A stretch of 26,415 nt of DNA from GYS-P2D sp964414425. GTDB lineage: Bacteria; Bacteroidota; Bacteroidia; Chitinophagales; Saprospiraceae. Under the pieces are notes generated by a model, which worked only from the letters and a program-made list of their open reading frames with translations, searched no databases and was not told the DNA's origin. Numbering within the stretch: position 1 is the stretch's first letter; every line of letters begins with the position of its first letter. Shown in pieces: positions 1 through 8,009 of this stretch. The DNA lies in assembly GCA_964414425.1 (NCBI GenBank), contig CAYPWL010000040.1, forward strand, positions 1-26,415, given 5' to 3'. The position numbers and the translations under genes were made by a program.

Positions 1-627
1 TCTACAACAAAGAAAGGTATATCTGCCTTGGAGCTACACAGAAAGATGGGCGTTCATAAACGGACAGCACCACTGTTTAAACGAGAGGTGATGGCTTGTA
101 TGTCATCACCTTTGTTGTATAAAATGGATAGACAAGTAGAAGTTGATGAGACATATGTTGGAGGTAAAAAAAGTGGTAAGCGAGGCAGATCTAAGGGCTC
201 TAACAGGCTGATAGCCATAGGAATAGAGCGAATAAGCAATGGAATATCAAGAGCGCATGCTCGTGTTATATCAGATGCTGGAGTCAAGCAACTTAAGCCA
301 TTCTTTGAAGATCATATCTCATCTGATGCACAGATCACAACAGATGGGTGACGATCATATAAAAGCCTCAAAAGAAGTGGATGGCAGATCACTCAGAAGA
401 ATTCCAACGGAGGAAAGAATTTTGACGCCATGCATAGGTTCATTATGACTATGAAAGCAACTCTGAGAGGCATCTACGGAAGTGTAAGAGACTTGCAAGC
501 ATATTTGGATGAGTACGTTTTCAAATTCAATAGGCACAAAATGCAAGGCGATATATTCAACGTCCTTCTATTAAGAATGATCAATCATCCCCCGCTAACC
601 TCAGCTCAAATTTTCAATGTTACTTAA
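1..627 (+). pseudogene. IS1595/ISXO2-type transposase, 5'-truncated by the window and interrupted by TGA
   Basis: The frame is open from base 1 and runs to the TAA at 625-627 with one interruption, a TGA at 349-351. The first part carries VDETYVGGK, the hallmark first-Asp block of ISXO2-like DDE transposases, and ends in ITTDG, where the family normally continues DGW. The second part is in the same frame: it resumes directly after the TGA and contains DAMHRF and LQAYLDEYVFKFNRH, the family C-terminus. The lesion is therefore most simply a Trp codon TGG changed to TGA, not a frameshift. The third catalytic position (usually an Asn in an SNLK-like block after the His) reads IMTMK here, so it also looks altered. 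The N-terminus and left inverted repeat lie outside the window, and I could not identify the right end. It is probably a dead insertion sequence. Confidence 0.85.
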
Positions 628-767
628 ATGCCCTATTCAGTAAGAGTTTATGAGACAGACCAGAGGTCTATTCTTTTGGTAATAAATAGGCTTTAGAATG
701 GTATGTTTAGGGAGCGTTAATCAGCCGTGCTTGAAATCGTGACGTAACATTGATAGGCCTAAAAACT

Positions 768-1685
768 ATGATAAGAATTCGGATTTATTTATTGGTGTTT
801 GGTTTATTGTTCAGTCAGCAGTTAATAGGACAAGAGTCAAAATACGTACAGAGCGATACCATTCCGTTTGACTTCACAAGCTATAACAACATCGTAGTTG
901 ATGCGCTAATCAATGATGCAGATTCAGTTCGACTGATGTTTCATACAGCGGCCAATGACATCTCTCTAATCGAAGAGTCTACTAAAAACATGAATAGTAT
1001 CAGTTGGAATGATACGGCTTCAGACATAGTAAGTTGGGGTGGTTCCTCAGGACAGTCGAGGATGAGTGCGAACAACACTGTCCAGGTTGGTAGATTTGGC
1101 TTGGACAGTCTGACTATTTGGGAGAACAAAAACTCTGGACACACAACGGATGGTAAGTTTGGGCCCAATTTCTTCGAGGGTGACTTTATAGAGATCAACT
1201 TTGACTCCAGTGTTATGATCATTCATAGCGCTATGCCAAGTACCATCAATGGGTATACGAAGCTGCCGTTGAGATCTGAAAATGGATTTATGTTTATCGA
1301 AGCGGTTAGCATTGTCGGTAATAAAGAGTTCCCCAATCAATATTTGATTCATTCTGGATACTCTGGATCGATATTGTATGATGACCAATTCGTCGAGGAT
1401 AGCAAGATCGCTGAACATATAGAAGTAACAGGGGAGAAGCGGTTATCAGATTCGGCTGGGAATGTACTCATTGAGAGTAAAGGAAAACTAGGCAAGTTAT
1501 TATTAGGAGATGCTGTGTTTCAAGATATTTCCGTAGGATTTTTTCAAGGTGCTCTCGGACGTCAGAAGATCAGTGTTTTAGGAGGTAATCTCTTGAAGAG
1601 ATTCAATATCATCATCCATGCGAATCGAGAAACCATCTACCTCAAAGCTAATTCTTTGCACTCCGAGCCTTTTGGTCAGGGTTGA
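768..1685 (+). CDS. Exported retropepsin-fold protein with His at both catalytic Asp positions
   Basis: The ATG at 768 is preferred over the upstream TTG at 750 because it places a clean signal peptide at the start (MIRIRIYLLVFGLLFSQQ, probable cleavage after LIGQ). The 305-residue protein has the two-half layout of bacterial retropepsin-like proteins: IPFDFTSYNNIVVDALIN, then MFHTAAND near residue 59, a second LIHSGYSGSI block near residue 195, and the closing LGGNLLKRFNIII block. In active aspartic peptidases the two blocks read D-T/S-G. Here both Asp are His (CAT codons), and the first Gly is Ala. Because both halves carry the same change, this looks like a specialised non-peptidase or binding member of the fold, not random decay. 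The rest of the sequence is intact, with no stops. It is probably periplasmic or surface-exposed. Substrate is unknown. Confidence 0.72.
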   Translation: MIRIRIYLLVFGLLFSQQLIGQESKYVQSDTIPFDFTSYNNIVVDALINDADSVRLMFHTAANDISLIEESTKNMNSISWNDTASDIVSWGGSSGQSRMSANNTVQVGRFGLDSLTIWENKNSGHTTDGKFGPNFFEGDFIEINFDSSVMIIHSAMPSTINGYTKLPLRSENGFMFIEAVSIVGNKEFPNQYLIHSGYSGSILYDDQFVEDSKIAEHIEVTGEKRLSDSAGNVLIESKGKLGKLLLGDAVFQDISVGFFQGALGRQKISVLGGNLLKRFNIIIHANRETIYLKANSLHSEPFGQG

Positions 1686-1824
1686 TCATAAGACCTACTT
1701 AACCAAGGTCAATTCTGGTTGACTCACCAATAAATTTTAGAATTACATCCTAATTCTCCTTATTCGATTGCACACATAATCGCATAGAAATTTCCTACTT
1801 TACATCAGTAGTAAGACTTTAATT

Positions 1825-4800
1825 ATGCGTTTATCACTGATCCTATTCTTAGCATTTAGCATTTGTTCCTTAGAAGCCCAAGAGCTGTCTGAGTTATATG
1901 ATGGTTTAAAATTTAGAAATATAGGCCCCTCCAGAGGCGGTAGGTCTGTAGCCTCTTGCGGAGTGCTCGGAGATCCACTCACTTACTATATGGGTAGCAC
2001 AGGAGGTGGATTGTGGAAGACTACTGATGCCGGAGTATCGTGGAGGAATATATCTGATAAGTTTTTCAAGATGGGTTCTGTAGGAGCGGTAGAGGTAGCG
2101 CCTTCGGATGCTAATGTCATCTATGTCGGTATGGGAGAGCATCCGATTCGTGGGGTGATGACTTCGCATGGTGATGGTATGTATAAGAGTACCGATGCTG
2201 GTAAGACTTGGACTCATGTCGGACTACCTATGTCTCGCCATATTGCTGAGATACAGATACATCCAACTGATCCAGATATTGTCTATGTTGCCGTACAAGG
2301 TGCTGCCCATGGCGCATCTGCTGATCGAGGTATATACAAAACAGTCGATGGGGGTGTAAGCTGGAAGAAGATCTTCTACATTGATGACACTACGGGATGT
2401 GCAGACTTATCTATGGATCATCATAATCCTCGAATACTCTATGCAGGTATGTGGGATCATCGCAGATTGCCATGGCAAGTGCGCAGTGGTGGTCCGGGAT
2501 CAGGTCTATATAAGTCTACTGATGGGGGAGAATCTTGGGAGCAACTCGAGGATGGACTTCCTGAGGGCTTAGGTAAGGTAGCTATAGATGTATCACCAGC
2601 TAATAGTGAAGTAGTCTATGCTAATATCGAAGCGGAAGGGAAAAAGGCAGGTGTCTATAGATCCGATGATGCCGGTAAAACATGGAGACAAACCACTAAC
2701 GATCGTGTCACCGTAGCTCGCTCATGGTACTACATCGAAATATTCGCAGATCCACAGGATGAAAACAAAGTCTACGTACTCAACGCACCCATGCTCAAGT
2801 CGATAGACGGAGGAAAAACCTTCAAGACGATACCTAATCCACATGGTGATCAGCATCATCTATGGATCAACCCAAACAATACGAACAACATCATCCTGTC
2901 TAATGATGGTGGAGCTTGTATCACCTTTAATGGTGGAAAGACCTGGAGTAGTCAACAGAACCAGATGACTATCCAGTTTTATAGGGTCATCACTGATGAG
3001 CAGGTGCCTTATCATATCTATGGAGGGCAACAGGATAACTCGACTATAGCAGCCGCCAGCAGGAGTAATGGAGGCGGCGGACTGGGCTGGAAGGATTGGT
3101 ATCCCGTATCTGGATGCGAGAGTGCATTCATCGCATTTGATGATCCAAAGAATCCACAGCAGGTATATGGAGGATGTTATCAAGGAAATATATCTGTATT
3201 TGATCCTGTATCTAAAAGCAGTAAGGACATCATCGCATATCCAACAGCAGTACTTGCATGGCATCCTGCCGATATGAAGTATCGATTTAACTGGAACTCA
3301 CCGATCGTGGCTAATCCCTTTGATAGATCTAAAATCTACCACTGCGGTAATCAGGTTTTACGGACTACAGATGGGGGACTCTCTTGGTCTGAGATCAGTC
3401 CCGATCTGACTCGTAATGATACTACCAAGCATATTGATGGAGGCGTACCCTATACTAAAGAGAATGTAGGAGGTGAAGTGTACAACACGATCACTTACAT
3501 GAGTTGTTCACCTCATGAAGAAGGGACTCTGTATACGGGTAGCGACTGTGGCAAGGTGTACCTCACCCGTAATGAAGGGGGCGATTGGTCTGATGTAACG
3601 CCCAATGGTATGCCAGAAGCACTGGTCAATGCCATTGATATCTCTGTACATGATGCAGCTACGGCATACATTGCCGTGACTCGATATAAGTTTAATGACA
3701 TGAGCCCGATGATCTATAAGACCACCAACTATGGTCAGTCTTGGTCTAAGATAACCTCTGGTATACCGGATGATATTTTTGTAAGAGTAGTGCGCGAAGA
3801 TCCTAAAGTGCCCAACCTATTATATGCTGGTACCGAGAATGGCCTCTATATGTCAGGAGATGGCGGTCAGCAGTGGCATAATATCCAATTGAACCTACCT
3901 ACTTGCCCAATAACGGATTTGACTTTTGCTGATAATGATTTGGTAGTTGCTACGAGTGGTCGTTCTTTTTGGGTATTGGATGATCTCAGTGCCTTACAAG
4001 CAATGGCAGTAGAGGATTATAAGACCCTCACTGTCATCGAGCCAAAACGGACCTATGCACTGGAGACCCGGGGCAGACGTACTGGAGGATTAGGAGAGAA
4101 CCATCCTGGAGGAGTGAATATTGATTACTATCTCCCTGAGGCAATCGATAGTGGCGAACTTACCTTGGAGTTATTTGATGAAGAAGGGGATCTGATTAGA
4201 AGCTTCTCGAGCGTGAAAGAAAAAATCAAAAAGCATCCCGGCTCAAGAAGTCCCGAAAAAACCTTGTCTACAAAACGTGGGATCAACAGATACAATTGGG
4301 ACCTGACAAAAGAGTCGCTACCGAGTATTGAAGACGTATTTATGTTAGGAGGATATAATGGAGTTCCTGTTTCTCCGGGTACCTATACCGCAGTATTGAC
4401 TCATGGTGACAACACGTATGAAACCAGCGTGACTATCGTCGCTGACCCTAATCTCAAGGTTGAGGCAGTAGATTATAAAGAACGAGAGATGTTTATCGAT
4501 GAAGTCGCAGCTATGTATGGTGAAGTGACCGAGTCAGTTAAGAAGTTTATCTCGGTCAAAGAGCAGTTGCAGCAGCGACAGAAGCTGATCAAAGATATTC
4601 CTGATGCAAAGGAAATACATGATATTGGCCAAGGCCTCCTAAAGCGTATGGATGAATGGGAGGCAACGCTCATACAGAGAGATCAGAAGACTTTTCAAGA
4701 TGTGATCAACTTTCCCAATAGACTAAATGCTGAGTTGTCCAACCTGATATCCAGATGTTCTGGACATGACCCAAGGATTACAGCAGGGGCAAGACAACGC

Positions 4801-4926
4801 AAGGCAGATTTGGCGCAAGAATGGTCCACTGCTCAAGCTGCTATGGATGAAATCATCAATGGGCAGATTACTAAGTATAATGCAGGCTATAGGGACTTAG
4901 GATTGGATGTGCTGATTATTGATTAA
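1825..4926 (+). CDS. Exported sortilin/VPS10-like BNR (Asp-box) propeller protein
   Basis: A 1033-residue protein with an N-terminal signal peptide (MRLSLILFLAFSICSLEAQ). About ten Asp-box motifs of the S-x-D-x-G-x-T/S-W type are spread along residues 60-690, for example STDAGKTW, TVDGGVSW, STDGGESW, SDDAGKTW, TTDGGLSW and TTNYGQSW, as expected for one or two beta-propellers. After residue about 720 come a linker rich in charged residues, a beta-sandwich-like stretch (GINRYNWDL, SPGTYTAVLTHGDNTYE) and a helical C-terminal region. This architecture is common in Bacteroidota, where members are annotated as glycosyl hydrolase or sortilin-like. Asp boxes are structural, so they do not prove hydrolase activity. 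I see no T9SS sorting domain at the C-terminus. The gene stands alone, with a 139-base gap to the gene before it and a convergent neighbour after it. Confidence 0.85.
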   Translation: MRLSLILFLAFSICSLEAQELSELYDGLKFRNIGPSRGGRSVASCGVLGDPLTYYMGSTGGGLWKTTDAGVSWRNISDKFFKMGSVGAVEVAPSDANVIYVGMGEHPIRGVMTSHGDGMYKSTDAGKTWTHVGLPMSRHIAEIQIHPTDPDIVYVAVQGAAHGASADRGIYKTVDGGVSWKKIFYIDDTTGCADLSMDHHNPRILYAGMWDHRRLPWQVRSGGPGSGLYKSTDGGESWEQLEDGLPEGLGKVAIDVSPANSEVVYANIEAEGKKAGVYRSDDAGKTWRQTTNDRVTVARSWYYIEIFADPQDENKVYVLNAPMLKSIDGGKTFKTIPNPHGDQHHLWINPNNTNNIILSNDGGACITFNGGKTWSSQQNQMTIQFYRVITDEQVPYHIYGGQQDNSTIAAASRSNGGGGLGWKDWYPVSGCESAFIAFDDPKNPQQVYGGCYQGNISVFDPVSKSSKDIIAYPTAVLAWHPADMKYRFNWNSPIVANPFDRSKIYHCGNQVLRTTDGGLSWSEISPDLTRNDTTKHIDGGVPYTKENVGGEVYNTITYMSCSPHEEGTLYTGSDCGKVYLTRNEGGDWSDVTPNGMPEALVNAIDISVHDAATAYIAVTRYKFNDMSPMIYKTTNYGQSWSKITSGIPDDIFVRVVREDPKVPNLLYAGTENGLYMSGDGGQQWHNIQLNLPTCPITDLTFADNDLVVATSGRSFWVLDDLSALQAMAVEDYKTLTVIEPKRTYALETRGRRTGGLGENHPGGVNIDYYLPEAIDSGELTLELFDEEGDLIRSFSSVKEKIKKHPGSRSPEKTLSTKRGINRYNWDLTKESLPSIEDVFMLGGYNGVPVSPGTYTAVLTHGDNTYETSVTIVADPNLKVEAVDYKEREMFIDEVAAMYGEVTESVKKFISVKEQLQQRQKLIKDIPDAKEIHDIGQGLLKRMDEWEATLIQRDQKTFQDVINFPNRLNAELSNLISRCSGHDPRITAGARQRKADLAQEWSTAQAAMDEIINGQITKYNAGYRDLGLDVLIID

Positions 4927-4975
4927 AGAGGCTAATAGCTAAGGGCATGTAAATTGGATAGAATCGTTTACAGTT

Positions 4976-5887
4976 TTATCCAACAATATCTAAAGGCCCA
5001 TTCGAATTCATATGCTTACCTCTCCGTGAGAAGGTAACATCGATTCTCCCAAGGTTGACACCCGCCCAGCCGACTTGGTTGATTGCGGTAGTATGGCCCT
5101 CAGCATTAGTAATAAGTAGGGGCTCATCCATAAAGGTATGCGTATGTCCTCCCAGTATCAGATCTATCTCACTTACTTCTGCAGCCAATCTCTGATCAGA
5201 GGCATAGTATGAATTGTCATACTGATAGCCTAGGTGCGACAGGCAGATGATTAGATCACACTGCTGTGCATTGAGTTCTTGCACCATTTCTCTGGCAACA
5301 GCTATTGGATCTTGATAAACAGTAGCGCCATAAAGCCTTGAATCCACTAAGCTCTTCAACTTAATTCCTAAACCAAAGACGCCAATCTTCATGTCGCCCT
5401 TATGAAAGCTCTTATAAGGCTGTACCGAATCTTTTAAGTTCGTCTTTGACAGGTCGTAGTTAGCGGATAAGTATGGGAAGTTGGCAAAGTTCATGGCACG
5501 CTTGAGTCCATCAAGACCATTGTCAAACTCATGATTGCCAATAGTCGTGGCATCATACTGCATCTCACTCATCAGTTTGAGCTCTAACTCTCCGCCAAAC
5601 AAATTGAAATAGGGTGTCCCTTGAAATACATCTCCACAGTCTAGTAAAAGCACATGTTCTTCCTGAGACCTGATTGTCTCAATGAGTGTTGCTCGTGCTG
5701 ACATACCTCCTAATCCGCGATAGCGACCTTTCTCAAAAGGGTCGATATGAGAGTGCATATCATTGGTATGCAGGATGGTCAATTTCTTATCCTTAGCACT
5801 AAAGGAATCGAAGACCATATCGAAAGGACTGGCACTAATCGCTCCCGACGCTGCTAATGATTGTATGATGAACTGCCGTCTTTTCAT
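4976..5887 (-). CDS. 5'-nucleotidase metallophosphatase domain protein (UshA N-terminal half)
   Basis: A 303-residue calcineurin-like metallophosphatase. All the di-metal blocks are visible in order: HTNDMHSHI (residues 40-48), LLLDCGDVFQG, the GNHEFDNG block, LICLSHLG and LGGHTHTF. It begins MKRRQFIIQSLAASGAISAS, which fits a twin-arginine (Tat) signal, so folded export with bound metal is likely. The protein ends soon after the catalytic domain and lacks the C-terminal substrate-binding domain of UshA/NadN-type nucleotidases. That domain is encoded by the gene just upstream, with which it shares an ATGA overlap (5884-5887), so the two are probably translationally coupled. Expected activity is hydrolysis of nucleotides or similar phosphoesters in the periplasm. 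Confidence 0.88.
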   Translation of the reverse strand: MKRRQFIIQSLAASGAISASPFDMVFDSFSAKDKKLTILHTNDMHSHIDPFEKGRYRGLGGMSARATLIETIRSQEEHVLLLDCGDVFQGTPYFNLFGGELELKLMSEMQYDATTIGNHEFDNGLDGLKRAMNFANFPYLSANYDLSKTNLKDSVQPYKSFHKGDMKIGVFGLGIKLKSLVDSRLYGATVYQDPIAVAREMVQELNAQQCDLIICLSHLGYQYDNSYYASDQRLAAEVSEIDLILGGHTHTFMDEPLLITNAEGHTTAINQVGWAGVNLGRIDVTFSRRGKHMNSNGPLDIVG

Positions 5888-6654
5888 GGTGTCGGGATCG
5901 TAACTGTATTCATAATGTCTTGTTCCACTTGTTTTCCTGCTGCTGTTAATTCCCTGACTTCGGTGATGATCATATCTCGGAGATAGACTCCTTTGGTATC
6001 ATGGCGAGGTAGATTTGACAGTATATGGAAGCCACTGCCACCGTTAGCCATGTAATCACTGACGGTCAACACATAGTTCTTTGTCGGGACAATGGCGCTG
6101 CCATTAAGTGAGATATCCTTAGGCCCATCAGGAGTGGCAGTATAGTTCACGGGCCAGATCATACTCCTTCCGCCATTAGCGACCAGATCAATTACAGATA
6201 ATAACTGCTCTCCTGTTAAGTCTATCAGTACCATTTCATTTTCGAAGGGCATCACCTCGAATATATCTCCGAGCGTAATCCCTCCTTGATTAATCGGTGC
6301 TCTGAGGCCACCACGATGATTCATGAGGGCAACATCGACTTCTGTATTGTATGCCGCAGTAGATTGTTTCAGCAATAGCTTAGTCACAAATGTTCCAAGG
6401 GTAGACTCATACTCGGCCGCAGCGGTTAGGTCATGCGTCGCATGACCGATTACTTCATCCATGATAGAGTCCAGCCTCATTCTATAGGGAGAAATAATCT
6501 CTTCTATTGCAGCAGATCGCTGAATAGTAGAGTCGATTTCTAAATCAGACCATGAATAATAGGGTTGATAGCGCTGGCTATTGAAGCAAGAGGAGAGGCT
6601 AAGAATTAAAATCCCTCCGAGAATAAAAAAGAGAATTGACCAACTGAGTTTCAT
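5884..6654 (-). CDS. 5'-nucleotidase C-terminal domain lipoprotein (UshA C-terminal half)
   Basis: A 256-residue protein with a lipoprotein signal ending in LSLSSC (Cys 23). The rest matches the substrate-binding C-terminal domain of bacterial 5'-nucleotidases: ALMNHRGGLRAPINQGGIT, GDIFEVMPFENEMVLIDLTG and YVLTVSDYMANGGSGF are characteristic blocks. There is no metallophosphatase domain; it is encoded by the next gene, which overlaps by four bases (ATGA). The domain order of the usual fused enzyme is therefore reversed at gene level. The binding half is predicted to be lipid-anchored and the catalytic half Tat-exported, so an active enzyme would need them to assemble. A gap of about 46 bases separates it from the upstream E1-like gene on the same strand, so the three may be cotranscribed. 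Confidence 0.86.
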   Translation of the reverse strand: MKLSWSILFFILGGILILSLSSCFNSQRYQPYYSWSDLEIDSTIQRSAAIEEIISPYRMRLDSIMDEVIGHATHDLTAAAEYESTLGTFVTKLLLKQSTAAYNTEVDVALMNHRGGLRAPINQGGITLGDIFEVMPFENEMVLIDLTGEQLLSVIDLVANGGRSMIWPVNYTATPDGPKDISLNGSAIVPTKNYVLTVSDYMANGGSGFHILSNLPRHDTKGVYLRDMIITEVRELTAAGKQVEQDIMNTVTIPTP

Positions 6655-6700
6655 AATTCTACTGAATACTATTAACCTTGGTCAAGATACTTCATTCGCA

Positions 6701-7828
6701 TTAATACTGTGGCACGGATGGGTCAATCTCACGAGACCAAGCAAGAATACCTCCTTTTAGGTTATATAGGTTCGTTTGACCAGCTTGTTGAAGAGCATTA
6801 ACGGCAGCGGCACTGCGCTGACCACTACGACACATCACTACCTTAGGTTTGTCATCATTGATCTTATCAAGAGATGACATGATATCGCCTAATGGCATGA
6901 GCTCTCCTCCGATATTTGCAAATTCATACTCATGACCTTCTCTAACATCTATCAATTGAAAGTCTTTATTCTCCTTTTGCCAAGCTTGTAGCTCCTGTAC
7001 TGTGATTTCCTGTAGTGCTGACATGTTATCTTCTTTTGTTTTCGTCCCGCAAAAATGCTCATAATCGATGAGAGTTATAATCTGCGTTTTAGGACTCTTT
7101 TTATAATGTATGATTCGCATAGATGGTTCACGAGAGTCATAGATCATCAGTTTATTAGCCAGGACATCTGTCGATCCAGTGATGATCTTGATGACTTCAT
7201 TGGCTTGGAGTGATCCGATGGTACCCGCTAATACGCCTAGAACGCCACCCGTGGCACAATCCGGCACTGCATCTGGTGGCGGTGGCATAGGGTAGAGGTC
7301 CCGATAGTTCGCACTTCTATGATTATCAGGCATACTCATATTGAATACGGATACCTGTCCCTCATATCTATATATAGAAGCATAAACGTTAACCTTATGA
7401 TAGAGTACGCAAGCATCATTGACCAGATACCTTGTGGCAAAGTTGTCCGTACCATCTGCGACGATATCATAACCTGATAGGAGCTCCTCAGCATTGTCGC
7501 TGGTAAGTCTGGTATGATGAGGGATAATAGAGATGTCAGGATTAAGGGCTGAGAGTTTCTGTGCGGCGATTTCACATTTGGACTTGCCGATGTCGTCTGT
7601 ATCATATAGCACCTGCCGTTGTAGATTAGAGAGGTCGACGACGTCATCATCTACGATACCTATTGTGCCTATACCTGCTGCGGCGAGATAGAAGAGCATA
7701 GGACTACCCAGTCCTCCTGCACCTATGATGAGGACTCGAGCTGCCTTGAGTTGTAGCTGAGTCTCCACGCTGAAATCAGGTAGATTCAGATGGCGGCTGT
7801 ATCGTATGTATTCATTCTGTGATAACAT
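6701..7828 (-). CDS. MoeB/ThiF/HesA-type adenylyltransferase with C-terminal rhodanese domain
   Basis: A 375-residue fusion. The E1-like domain (residues 1-245) opens SRHLNLPDF, has the nucleotide-binding loop GAGGLGSP (residues 36-43), the acidic DDDVVDLSNLQRQ block, and DGTDNFATRYLVNDAC. The rhodanese domain (about 270-375) has the active-site loop CRSGQR, with Cys 333 as the persulfide-carrying residue. Such fusions adenylate the C-terminal Gly-Gly of a MoaD/ThiS-like sulfur carrier and can supply the sulfur. The paired CxxC zinc-binding cysteines of classical MoeB are not obvious: I see single Cys in VPDCATGG and EHFCGTK. No carrier protein or cofactor gene is nearby, so molybdopterin versus thiamine or another pathway is undecided. 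The ATG at 7828 is preferred to the TTG one codon earlier. Confidence 0.87.
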   Translation of the reverse strand: MLSQNEYIRYSRHLNLPDFSVETQLQLKAARVLIIGAGGLGSPMLFYLAAAGIGTIGIVDDDVVDLSNLQRQVLYDTDDIGKSKCEIAAQKLSALNPDISIIPHHTRLTSDNAEELLSGYDIVADGTDNFATRYLVNDACVLYHKVNVYASIYRYEGQVSVFNMSMPDNHRSANYRDLYPMPPPPDAVPDCATGGVLGVLAGTIGSLQANEVIKIITGSTDVLANKLMIYDSREPSMRIIHYKKSPKTQIITLIDYEHFCGTKTKEDNMSALQEITVQELQAWQKENKDFQLIDVREGHEYEFANIGGELMPLGDIMSSLDKINDDKPKVVMCRSGQRSAAAVNALQQAGQTNLYNLKGGILAWSREIDPSVPQY

Positions 7829-7958
7829 CAAATATTTGTGGTCTTTCTAAGAGAAATAAATATATGTATAAAAGAGTATCATTCAGCTATTCATACATAT
7901 TGCATTATTTGTACAAATATAAATCATTGATTATCAGTAAATATTTTGTTTAAAATTC

Positions 7959-7989
7959 TTTGAAATGAATTTCTCGTTAATATATTCGC
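7959..7989 (+). promoter_or_regulatory. Candidate Bacteroidota-type promoter of ftsK
   Basis: TTTG at 7959-7962 and TATATTCG at 7981-7988 lie 18 bases apart, close to the phylum -33 TTTG / -7 TAnnTTTG pattern. The -7 box ends about 21 bases before the ftsK ATG. One position departs from consensus (C for T). The surrounding 7829-8009 region is AT-rich and must also serve the divergent E1-like gene. Confidence 0.4.
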
Positions 7990-8009
7990 ATTTATAATAA
8001 TATGTCGAG

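Noticed and set aside
349..351. TGA read as Trp (alternative genetic code) in the transposase
   Set aside because: Trp is TGG in the surrounding genes, and several real genes here end in TGA, for example at 12123-12125.
656..668. AGACC-AGA-GGTCT near the end of the transposase as an IS terminal repeat or terminator
   Set aside because: A 5-bp stem with a 3-base loop and no matching left end in the window is too little to support either call.
1690..1726. GGTCAATTCTGGTTGAC inverted repeat between the retropepsin-like and propeller genes as a terminator
   Set aside because: The stem is about five base pairs, with no T-run after it.
1980..3900. Repeated GG-rich motifs in the propeller gene, suggestive of tandem DNA repeats
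   Set aside because: They are protein-level Asp-box repeats with diverged DNA, not a CRISPR array or a tandem repeat.
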